This document shows positions 39,869 through 51,200 of a stretch of 64,000 nt of DNA, one piece after another. A program made the position numbers and the translations under genes. The DNA is from Trichoplax adhaerens (Eukaryota > Placozoa > Uniplacotomia > Trichoplacea > Trichoplacidae). The stretch lies in assembly GCF_000150275.1 (NCBI RefSeq), contig NW_002060963.1, positions 529,262-593,261 on the forward strand. Direction: 5' to 3'. A model generated the notes under the pieces. That model ran no database searches. It saw only the letters and a list, made by a program, of their open reading frames with translations, and was not told the DNA's origin. The number at the start of each line of letters is the position of its first letter. Position 1 is the first letter of the stretch.

Positions 39869-42866
39869 TTATCTTTGTCCCACAAAGTCTTTTGCTTCAT
39901 CAAGAAGTACGCCTATTTCTTCATCTGTATCAGATACGTTAAAATCTGGATCATCGGTAGTGTTCTCTCCGTAAGATGATGATTCTTCGTCTATGTCATC
40001 GTCATCAATGAAGCTGTCATTATAATCGTAACTGTTTATTCCGCCATCATCATCACTATCACCGTCTAGCGCACTCTTGCGATCTAAACAAATGCAATTA
40101 CAGGGTATGTGAAAGTTACTTAAGTGCTTCCTTGAATCATTTCCTAATTAATTAATATGCTAATGCAATAGAACATACTTTTGGCATTTTTGGGTTGCGC
40201 TTTAATCCGAACTGATGCTACCAAAGGAGATAGATATTATAATTAACACTTTGATAATATCTAAAAGTCTATTCAAGAAATATTTTCTAATCTACCTCTA
40301 GATCCCGTTTGTTTTCTTGTAGTTGCAGTTGTAGTTGCAGCTGTCTGTTTCTTCAGATGGGAATACTCTTTAAAATGTTGCAGATTCTTCCTGTGATTTA
40401 ATTAAATTAATTATTGACGAAAATGCAGAGATAATCCAATAAATTTCCTAATATCTGAGGGCTTTAACGATTACCTGTAACAGCTAGCTCCAAAAGGGCA
40501 TACTGGTAAATCGTCATCATCACTTTCATCAGATACATTCGGTGAACCATCAGCTGAAGGATGAGAGTACTCAATCAAATGCTGTGGGTTTTTCCTATCG
40601 TGTACGGTCATGCACAAATAACATTCACTGTTAGTATATATATACATCTTTATGAATAAATATAATACCTATGCTGGCTATGTATGATGATACCTATAGC
40701 ATTTCGCTCCATAAGGGCATTTTTTAATTGATTTGTGCTTCGTAAGTTTATTTGACTTTTGACTTTCTTCACTTTCAGTGGTAATAGATGAGCGCTGTTG
40801 CGAATCCTGACTAGTCGTTCTTGCCTTGGGTTGATGAGAAGTAGTCTGTCCTTTTTTTTCTTCTTCTACAGATTTTTTTACAACAGCTGCATCTCGTCTC
40901 TCCTGCATATCATCTGATTCATCGCTAACAAAGACATTTTTAGTCTTTGATATTTTTCGATTGTCATTCCAGTCGCCATCCTCGTCACTCACGGTATCTC
41001 TTCTGGTCAAAGCTTTTCTAGATTTCGGTATTGGCGTTTCATCTTCGTCGTCATCACTAAAATTAGCCTTGTTTCTAGTAACGTGGGTCTCTGCTTTCGT
41101 TGATTGCATGTCCTTATTACTATTTTTTGATACCGAGGTGGAAATTCCATTATCCAAATTAATGTCATTTTCAATAGTCGACCTTACAGTAGTTTGTTTT
41201 TTGACCTCAGCCTTATTGCTAACATTGGTGCTACTAGTGTTGTCGTTATCTGTAACTTTTGTCTTAGTAACCGCCGGTTTAGTAGTAGCCTTGTTACTAG
41301 CTTTTGGTTTTTTCGTAGGTTGCTGCTTGCTGCTGGTAGCAACGTTGCTCAGGTTAGAGCCAGCTGGTGCCAAATCAGCCAGCCATGACGGTAATTTACG
41401 CTTCTTTGACAATGGTACATATTCAGTAGAAAATGGTTCGTCTTCGACGTTACTACAAGGGCTATCACGCTCTGTATGTTGTTTATTGCTATTGCTGGTG
41501 TCTGCGGTTGAGCTAGGCTCATTTGCTATTGACTGTTTACTAGTACAGGATGAGGTCGGTTCATCAACGGAAAAAGTATCTTTGATGTCGCTAAGCGCCC
41601 ATGCTGGATGCGAACTATCGTGGACTTTCGACTTGACGCTTTGCTTTCGGTCAATACTACGACTAAATTCATTCAACATATTAAATTTCGCTTAGTTCAC
41701 TACCATGACGAACATGTGAGATGACAGCTGTTTTCTGAGCAGTGGTCAAGCACTGTTTAGCAGTCGTTACTTATCCGGCTAAATCAATTGCCCTATTAAT
41801 ACATTATTAGCCGGTATCTTGTATAACCTACCCTTCTCCTTCATTGCCTTGAAGATTTTTATCCTTTTTCTGGCTGGAATTTATAACCACCTGATAATAT
41901 AAATCACTTGGTAATAGCGAAACTTCATCTCCGTTTTGCAATTCTTTTTCAACATTTCGTGGCAGCACATCAAATTTATCCTGACCAGCAGCTCGATAAA
42001 AGCAAGGATTTGCGTGAGTCTGTAACACAATGAGTAGAAATAGATAACACATACGTTAAAAATGTTATTTTAAGTATTTTGAGTGATCAAAGCATAAAGA
42101 TTACAAAAAGCAGTGTTGCATCCAAAATAATATACAATTTATCGTGACTCTCTCGTATAAGTGTTTTAATTCACTTTACATAACAGACGAACAGTAAATA
42201 CACGTAAAATACGTAAACTGTGGGTATTGACGCAAGTATACGATACGCCAAAGTTTGTCTTTGTGCACAATCATACTAACGGGAATTAAGATGAGTTTTT
42301 CGTCCAAATATTTCAGCTCTGCATGCTTACGAGATACCCTTTTTTCAGTTACCTAAACAACAGGAATTCATATAATAAATGTAACATACGTTTAGGATAA
42401 CGATTCAGTAAGCAATCCTATTTGTTAGCAGCATACATAAACGTGTTTTTATCAGAGCTCAGTTATACAAAATGATGCTTTTATTGCTGCCTAATGTCTA
42501 ATATGAGTTAATGAGGCTTCAACACCTATTATACAAACAAAAGCAGGAGAGTATGTAATCGTACAGTAATTGCAGGTACTATTACATCAATGAATAAATT
42601 AATGTAGACATACTCTACATAAAGAGTTCATTTCGTATTCCTATAAATGTGCGTAAGTTTATGAGTGCAAAATTCGATGCGACCATCTTGTCGTTACCTG
42701 ATAACGTTCATACTACTATTGTGATCCCCTTCACTTGAAACTCAACTTTGCTTTTCTATAGCTCAATATCATTTACCTCCAAGAATGGGCCTCGACCAAT
42801 TGTGACTGTACCAGGCTTAATTTCAGTGATTTTGCCGTTACTTCTTGATTTCAGAAATGCACTCAT
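39869..42866 (-). CDS. Aprataxin and PNKP-like factor (APLF)
   Basis: Scaffold and histone chaperone in non-homologous end joining, recruited by poly(ADP-ribose), Ku and XRCC4/XRCC1. Eight exons (high to low): 42866-42777, 42352-42281, 42019-41832, 41662-40694, 40594-40475, 40390-40296, 40217-40179, 40083-39869. Total 1788 bp, 595 aa, phases agree. N-terminal FHA about 1-105 with TIGRG (Arg25, expected phosphothreonine contact) and EKRVSRKHAEL. A Ser/Thr-rich linker carries SKKRKLPSWLADLAP, matching the Ku-binding motif. Two PBZ zinc fingers follow: CPYGAKCYRKNPQHLIEYSH and CPFGASCYRKNLQHFKEYSH, each split by an intron right after CYR. The acidic C-terminal chaperone tail contains YDYNDSFIDDDDIDEE and ends DEEIGVLLDEAKDFVGQR. 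It is somewhat longer than the human protein because of the linker. The plus-strand open frame across exon 4 is a shadow. Confidence 0.95.
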
Positions 42867-43697
42867 CTCTTCTGGAGTATGGAAATCATAAGATTCTTAT
42901 TCTACGAACAGCGGTATTCAAAGCGTACTTATAAACGTGTCAATAAGATCAATAGCAATATTGCAGCATTACGAAGTTATCTGTAAAATTTGATTTGATT
43001 TATGGTGAAGATATGGTTTCGTAATGCAATCAATAATTAGCAGAAATGCCTGTTCCCATTTGGAGTTATCAAATGATAAGATTATTTGTTACTATTTATC
43101 AACGTTGTCAATTCGTATTGTCCATAGCAATACAATTCTTGGCAATGATGAAATTGTTTGTCATATGTCTAATTAGACTGATGATGAAAACAAAGTACTG
43201 CTAATGGAGCAATTAGCATCGATTCTCCCATCTCTACCGCTTGACGTGGAACTGATGGAGAGACAGGTGCATCGAGGCATGACTTCTGTGTACACGTATG
43301 ATGGGCAATTTATTTAGCAAATAAACCGCTATTATTGTCTACTAGTCATAGCAATGGCATCGCAGCGATGTTATTTCTACTATTCTATTGGATGGATTGC
43401 ATCGACAAATCTACTGCAGGCAAGTATATGCTGTCGACCATCACGTTGTTGTGATTGAAATTTTACAACGAGCTATCGAACGTATGGCTCGTTTGATCGA
43501 CGATAGCTTCTACAATAGCCTATCCACTCACCTTCAACAACAATTGAACCGAATCGATAGCAGCAATCGGTAGAAAATAATCCAAGACCGTCAAGGAATG
43601 CTCTTCCGTTGCAAAGCCACTGGCTCAGCTTTGCCTGCTTGCACCTCCTCGTACCTACAGCAGGGTAATCAAGTGATGTTGATTGTAGAGACATAGT
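42867..43697. other. APLF 5' flank with an unassigned ORF-like island
   Basis: Promoter side of APLF. From about 43205 to 43573 on the plus strand are two open stretches that look less random than the background. One is MEQLASILPSLPLDVELMER..., ending TAG at about 43318. The other has no ATG and includes RAIERMARLIDDSFYNSL, ending TAG at about 43573. They could be two exons of a small unknown gene or a decayed one. I recognise no family. Confidence 0.3.
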
Positions 43698-43800
43698 ATT
43701 GTACTGTACAATGTACTGTAAAGTATAGTACTGTGCACTGTACTGTACCATATAAAATAAAATAAAGTTACGGTACTGTACTGTACTGTAGGACTGTAGG
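43698..43800. repeat. GTAC/ACTGT-rich repeat cluster 2
   Basis: About 100 bp of GTACTGTAC, AATGTACTGTA, GTGCACTGTAC and a short GTACT pentanucleotide run, with the same word set as clusters 1 and 3. It lies in the divergent spacer between APLF (-) and the TSNAX paralogue (+). Confidence 0.75.
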
Positions 43801-43905
43801 TGTGGCATTCTTGTTCTATTGTTCAGCCAGCTATATGTTCATACTTGCGCCACTTGCCGTCGAAAGTGGGCAAAAGTCTATTCTTCTGCTGTACCTTGTT
43901 ACTCG

Positions 43906-44049
43906 GTATACTAGTACACGGCAGTTTGTAAATCCTGAGTATACTATATACCGCTGAAATCGTTCTTTTAAATTCAGAAATTGACTTGAATAACAATTTC
44001 AGCGGTATATAGTTGAGACATCGTTACAAACTGCCAGTTACTAGTATAC
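43906..44049. mobile_element. Foldback / MITE-like palindromic element, 144 bp
   Basis: Outer arms GTATACTAGTA...GGCAGTTTGTAA and TTACAAACTGCC...TACTAGTATAC are reverse complements. Inner arms CTATATACCGCTGAAAT (43943-43960) and ATTTCAGCGGTATATAG (about 43995-44012) pair perfectly over 17 bp, leaving a loop of about 35 nt. The nearly full-length imperfect hairpin with terminal inverted repeats and no coding capacity is what non-autonomous DNA transposons look like. I could not identify a clear target-site duplication, so origin is inference. Confidence 0.6.
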
Positions 44050-45560
44050 AGGACTGGCTGGCAGTTTTCTTCTACAGCAGTAGTCCATGTAGGGCACTGC
44101 AGATTGGAATTTTTATTCCGTCAATATCGTACAAACGTTTTACTGCTTGATTGGTAAAAGATGGCAATAAAATGACTTTAGAGGCGCACTAAAAATGTTC
44201 ACTACACTCTAGTCATTGCTATTCAATATTGATATTGCAATTGATAGTATACAGGTTGATATACTGCAGTTACAGTAGCAAGGTTACTTCTGATGTGACA
44301 CCTTGCATTAATACGCGTGAGGAATAAATTCATAAATTAACTCACATAAATACAGCGATTTTGCAAACCATGTGCAGATAGGAGGAGCGCTTGGTCAATG
44401 GTAAAAAGAAGAATCCAGTGATTTTGTCCGAATTTTCTTATTACCTTCTGGATTTGTGATGACCGGCTAATTGCATACTGATTGACAGTACTGAGTTTTA
44501 GCTACTCTGATCTAGAGTGCGGTATCTTTTCATAACGTATAGCATAATTTTGGGGAGAATTGCGGGTGTAAAAATAGTGATATTTTCAATGGATACCGAA
44601 TTGAAGACAGCGACCAAGTTATAGACAGTATTTATGCTTGATGGCGCAGTCATAGCTATTACGGAAACAGCCAAAATAGTGTACAGCATAAATTAGACAT
44701 GAAAATTAAGAAACATTGAAGCGAAGAGTAACATTGTCTAATATATTTCATACATAACAGTACGTGTGTGCCTAATTATTATGCAACTATCTGGCTTTTA
44801 AAGGGCAATGTTAAGAGTTTCCGTAATGCTGTGAAAGATATGTAAAGAGCACAGTAATTTCAAGACTCTAAAACCTTTAAGATCATCTCACAGCATCTTT
44901 GTGACACATGCATTTTCACCATTAATCTAGCAGGATCATTATACAGAGAGCACTTTAGTCACTAATTCTCATCGTAGATGATAAATTATGTTCGTAAACA
45001 TAACTGGATAAAATAGCGAGCATGTAGTTGTTGACGGCTAGTTTCAATTGAATAAGTAGCTAACAGCAACGGACACCAGTATTTTGCTACCCTATCTTCA
45101 TGGCTGTGCATTGAGTGTGCAAGTGTAGATTCGACTATGTATGATTATATAATTATCGAGGTAAAACTAAAATTGAATTCTTAACTCCTAAGAGTGAACA
45201 AGTGGATAACGATCAATGATCCAATCCGTAAGTAATTCCTGAGGTTTGCAATATTCTGCATAAGCTTCTAACTTCATAGAGCAAGAAGAAATTATGTACC
45301 AAGCTTAGTGATATCATGATGATTTACAGTATATGATTCATCAAGCCTTGGCCTATTGCCATTACAATCAGCGTATACTGGCGCGTGCTCTGCAACAGAG
45401 GCTCAGCTTCGCTTGCGCGCTTCTATACAGTCTTTCGGTTGTTTCTTTTCGCATTTCAGGTTGGCATCCTTGTACGGCAATTGCATTTGTAGCTTACAGC
45501 TGCTCCTTGCCACAAATTAAAGATTGTAGAGAAGGCTAAAAGTAGGTTACGCTTAACTTA
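44050..45560. other. Spacer upstream of the TSNAX paralogue
   Basis: No supported gene. Open frames near 44498 (-) and 45333 (+) lack domains and splice partners. It presumably contains the promoter of the downstream plus-strand gene. Confidence 0.45.
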
Positions 45561-46995
45561 ATGAAAGTGGACGCTATGACGCAGCATGCAAACAATAAAA
45601 TGGCTTCAGTATTTAAACTTTATCAAATTGAACTGGATCATCATCATGATACTCATGAACAATTGATCAAGATCAGCAGAGATGTCACTGTGGCTAGCAA
45701 AAGATGTATCTTTCTACTCCATCGAGCGGCTGATTGGCCGAGGAAAAGGAAACTTACCCTCAAGCAAGCGAAGGCCGAATTAGACAACATCCATGATGGT
45801 CTTCTTGGTAAAATTGCAGAGTACATTAAGATGGATACCCATATTTACGCGAAAGCTTACTATCCTGGCTTAGAAGAATATGTCGAAGCAATCACATTTT
45901 ATTACTTCTTGCAAGAGAGCAGGCTGATTTCATTGAATGATCTTCATCATATTGCTCCTTTAGCTGGAAAATTAATCACGCCATACAGTTACGCAGGAGG
46001 TAACGACACTAATCGATCAAGTCACTATTTTTACAATTTTGACAGATAAATCCATTTTGCTTGTAGTTGTTCCTGTAGATTAAAATAACTTGATCTAGTC
46101 GAGTACCTATCGTACAGCATAGTGGACTCGAAATCTGCTGGTATGAAGTTGTTTCCTTTACTAAGCGTACTGCGGTGTGCTCAATATTTGAAATTTTGCT
46201 AGTGGATCAAAGTTTTTAAATATTTAATCATTCATCTCTTTTGCGCAATCTATTTTATGCTCTAGTGGATTCGATAATTATAATCCAAGTCTGTTAATGG
46301 ACGAATTTTTAGTTTAAAATCTCTCGATGTTCGATCTTTTCATCGATGTAATTCGAAATCCCCGAGTACAGACACGCTCTTGTTATATAAAATCTTCCTC
46401 GACCTTCGACTATTTCTTTTACACAGCATCTACAGTATAGAGACTACTGTAGGTTTGATAATAGACGATACCATTCTATCTAAAAGTCTCGCAGTAAAAC
46501 ACTTGGCAACCTTTTCATTAGATATCATTTAATTTTATCAATCCCTTATTTGACTTGATGATCTCTGTCTGCATCTCTGATTGCTAATTACCATCGATAG
46601 CGATCTTCTATTTTACTCCATGGTGCAGCAGAAAACTGATTATTGGAAAAGATTTAAATTTATTTTCTTGCAGCTTGACGTAATCATTTAGAATGCTAAA
46701 TCGAGAGTAGCCATAAAATAAAATAATATTCATTCCATTCCATGCATTAGGGATTGCTGATTTATCCGGTGAACTCATGAGGATGTGCATTAATGTCAGC
46801 GCCACCGCTACTGGAAATTTACCCTATCAAATTTGTCTCTTTGTCCATACCTTGTTTGTCCAATTTATTGCATTAACCCGCAACAATCGAGAATTGCTCA
46901 TCAAATGCAAACAAATTGAACAAAACTTGGCAAAGATTGAAAAAGCCTGCTACGAAGTAAAGCTGCGAAATACTGAAGTCGTAGAGTCCTGTTAA
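45561..46995 (+). CDS. Translin-associated factor X paralogue (copy B)
   Basis: TRAX partners with translin in the C3PO endoribonuclease, in which TRAX supplies catalysis. Two exons, 45561-45999 and 46751-46995, total 684 bp, 227 aa, with phase 1 at the junction. Family blocks are present: HHDTHEQLIKISRDVTVASK, RCIFLLHRA, PGLEEYVEAITFYYFLQES (acidic pair expected at the active site), GIADLSGELMRMCIN (Asp of the catalytic set) and IEQNLAKIEKACYEVKLR. It has the same intron position and phase as the minus-strand copy at 56310-57523. It is shorter at the N-terminus and lacks the basic stretch seen in the other copy. The first ATG was taken; in-frame ATGs at 45576 and 45600 are alternatives. The reading frame is intact, so this looks like a functional duplicate rather than a pseudogene. 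Confidence 0.88.
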
Positions 46996-48245
46996 CCAAA
47001 TGGATTATTGATGTTACATTTTCCAATTGTATAGTATTGGTCAACTTTTCCTTGATATCGCATATCATCCATTTCTACAATATTGATTGGCAAGTTGATT
47101 AATCAGCCGATCACAATATTCCGTGCAAATTAGAACTTGTTTTAGAACGTTTACGATAGAGGCTGGATAAGGTGAATAACGCCATTAGCTCTTAATTTAA
47201 GTAATTAAAATAGTTCACTAGCCAAGATAACTGCCTCTATGAATTGGCAATGTACTGAATGCATATCAGAAAGATTCTATCGAATACAGTAATAAGAATA
47301 TCTAAAATAGTAATGTCAGTAGCGTTCTAATTTTTTTGACTCTCATAGTTATTGCTTCATCATATGGTATTCAAATAAAGGGTAAGTTACAGAAGTGTGA
47401 ATACTGTATACACGTAAAATCGCCATTTAATACAGTCATAACTAAGTAATTTAAAATTCAATCACTTTTATTCGAGACTCATCAATGTCGATATACTACA
47501 TAGACGTATATCGTAGCAATCCTCTTCTGGTTAGTATAAATGCCTTAGTAATAAAATTTTAGCTATGTGATCTAAAATTGTATCAATCACATTTGATTCG
47601 AGGTATACAGATGCATGATAGACGGCACACAAGTTACAGTTAATATTGGCAATTTCTTTTTCGTATGGAAAATATTATACGTGCATAATAATGATAGAAT
47701 TACAGTTATAATCTAGCATTGGGCTGTATCGATCGGCATCGTTTACATCATTATGATCAGGCTTAGTTCATCTATCAATTACAGAGAATGAGAGTTAGGA
47801 AAACGCTTTGATTAACGAATGTGTAAAGCTTCATTTTTTGAGCTACAGAATTGGATAATAAATCAATTAGGATTTATAGTGTATAGCTTATTATTTGGCG
47901 CTTAATTTTAAACGCTAGCAAATACTTCAAGACAAAAGTGATAATCGTGTTAAGGAAAAAATAAAACCGAAATGCTATAAAGGCGATCATTGCTGGCAGA
48001 CTAGCTTTAATATTAACCGCGCATTAGCGCTATTTCACTCGAACCTATACTTATGCTAACAAGTTTGATAGCTTATAAAAGGACTGTAGACTATATCTAG
48101 ACTTATCAAGAAATGCATTTCTGGATCTATTAGCGCATAGATGGATAAATGCAAAGTTAGTACTAGAGAATTTTACCACTCATTCAGTTCAATCAAGGTT
48201 ACTAATATCTTAATATTTAATATAGTACAATCCATCAGAGCGTAT
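46996..48245. other. Convergent 3' spacer, TSNAX-B and peptidase gene
   Basis: A+T-rich DNA between facing 3' ends. No exon, repeat array or RNA gene was recognised. Confidence 0.5.
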
Positions 48246-51200
48246 CTATATAACAGTCAAAGTCTTAGTTGCTGCATGAATCAAATATGCAGCATTGGCA
48301 ACTTGTATTTTAGCTTCTTCCCATTTATTCTGAGTTTGGCCAATAAATAGAGCATCAACAATGCCTGGGAAGGGGGCAACGTTATATTGATCGATTTGAC
48401 TGGATGCCATAATGACATGTTTGTCGTAAGATCTACCCGGTAATCCTTCAGGAATAATAAATGCCCTCTCCAGGTACATTAATTGATCATTAATCCTTCT
48501 TAACTTTAAAGCACTAAAGAAAGTTGGTAAAGATACTCTATTAGCACCCAGCAGTAAGGAATATCGCAATAACGACAGGCAATGCAATTTTACTGTTGAA
48601 TTCCTTCTATCATCTAAACCAGTAGAATCGTTAGTTTAAACCAATACTTACTCATTCACGTCAATATTCTGAATGCTTTGATCAAATCGACTGCAAGCGA
48701 CCGTAAAGTTTCCAATAGCCCATTGTAAGTAATCTACAATTAGAATCAGCATTAATAACATAGGTAGACATGGACAAGTTGTAGGATTTGCAATGAATCA
48801 AAGTAAATCGTATAGTAATTGGTTCATATCTATACTCATCGACGCCTCTTCCATACCAATGATGAAATGCAATCAAAATAGTGTATAGAATTTCATTCAA
48901 AATCATAATCCTCATCATTGCGGCATAATCATATTACCTAAAGTGACTCCATGACTTTGTAGTAGAGGTTTATAGGCTGCCGAAATCTGCGCAAAATACA
49001 TACCGATCGTTTGTGCATAATCGATAGTGTTGATATGTAAAAGTGGATAGTCTGAAAATTCTACAGTAAGCAGCATCATCATACGCCCGATAGAGGCATG
49101 AAAGGAAAAATGGGGATCTAAAGTACGTTGGATATAGTCGAAGGTATCATAGCGCGTATGATAGGTAGGATAATTGGATAATGGCGAGGTTACCTAGAAT
49201 TATTAACAAATTTCAGTATAAAGTAAAGATAATGGCTGAATGAATAAGCACACGAGCAGAAAGGAAATGACACAAGACAAAGTTTTCTTACAAAGTTGAA
49301 GACGTATGCAAAGTTGATTGATGAAATTCCCACGTATTGAATAAAACTTTTGTAATCACTTCCAGAAGCTAAGAGACCCATGCTAAGATGGAAATCCGTT
49401 GTACAAATAGAACTCTGTTTCAGCCTACACTTTTTAATACCGCCTCAATAAATTGTAAATCTATCAGATATTCTTACAATGGCTTTTGAGTGCCTGGAAG
49501 TGGAAATCTTGTAGACCAAATATCATAAACCGATTTCGTTAAGTCGTTGGGGTCTTTTACCTATTTTAAACATAATACTTCATTTTCTTGAAAACTCATG
49601 CATATCAGAAATCATACAGTATTTCTCGCCTTACTCGCTTTGCTGCTTCATGTACGGCTTTAGTAAAAATTGGGCTAGCTTGCGCTGCAAATGAGTAATT
49701 GCCTAAAAATGATGAGACAGGAAAGAACAGATCTGCTCAACAGTTGTCATAAGTAATTTCGCTAAATTTAAACTCATTTTCTTGCTAAATATACCTATAA
49801 CAGCAAGGTCAACATTAATATAAGTTACGGCCCTCTGTGCTAATTCTTTTGCATTTTCCTAGGCATTAATGGACGAGTTAGCACTACGAAATGGATTACG
49901 ATAGCATCAACACTAAAGCAAACTGTTATGCCTTAGAAAATTTAGACGTACTTCTACCCATTCTGTAGATCCAATTAAAGCGAACTCTTCTGCATCCCAG
50001 CTACAAAATTTTATCGTTCTTCGTGGTCTCCAGCCTTCAATATTGTTAAGAATAGCGTTTCAAGAAATATAGTAAGAATGGACAAGTACTGTATTTATTA
50101 TTTGCGTCCATTAATAGATGTTAATGAATAATACACACAATTTGTTAGTTTTGTTACATCTACTCACATCAAAGTAGCTTTATCAATTAGCTTAATATGA
50201 TTGTTAAATCATTTGTACGCTATATCACATATGCCTTAAGATTTTAACATCAATTGTCAAAAGATTAAATACAAAAACTTGATCTAAACTAACCTTGCTT
50301 TAGGTGAATTCCCATAATTCTTGATACTTCTAGCATTACAGCGGTAGCACTAGAAGGATCAATTGCACCAAAATTCCATGCATCTCGATGATTACCAACA
50401 ATAACATAACGATCTGGTTCAATCTGACCCTTTATTGTACCAATAACATTGTAAATATCTTTATGGACCAATTCGTTATTAACAGCCAAATGGACAACCC
50501 TGTAACAAAATATTAGCCATTACGATGATTAATTATACCAGTAAATTACCCATTCAAATGTGATTCGGCCAAAACCTGATATTCGGCCAATACGCGTATT
50601 GGCCCGTGATATAGATAGATAGGTACAGTACAAAATATCACTAGCTAAGAAGATTATTTATGCAAATTAAGTAGTAAAGGCAAATACCCATATAGCAATA
50701 CTGTCCGTTAACTCAAGATGTAGTCGATGTAACGATCGATCTGTAAATATCTACTGCATAATAGAATAACTCATCTCATAAATGTTGTAATTATGCGGCT
50801 AAGCTAGCTACTACTGATGTGTAATTAAAATTTCATCGTATTGAGATAGCTCGGATTAACTCTAGCTGCTAATTTGTTGTAGATAAATATAAATTATTGT
50901 TGCAATACTTAGATAATAAAGTAAACCAGCTTTCGCTTACCAATTAGACATATTAGATATAAAGGAACCGCCAATTTTATATTTTATGGGCAGCTTCCCT
51001 CGCCATTCTGCCGGTGCATCAAGGCCATCAAGAGATTCCAATAAATAGATAGCATCTTTAGCACTCAAAGGTTGCACTGGAATGCTAGAAACAATACCGC
51101 TTAAATTGGAATTCCTATATGCAGAATCTGAAATGATTTATTACCGGTGTGAGAACTGATGGAAATGATGCTTTGGCAAGGAATAAATATCTATTTATAT

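Noticed and set aside
40961-41695. 244-codon plus-strand open frame, Leu/Val/Ser-rich
   Set aside because: It is antisense to APLF exon 4; its hydrophobic composition is the mirror of the Ser/Thr/Lys-rich linker.
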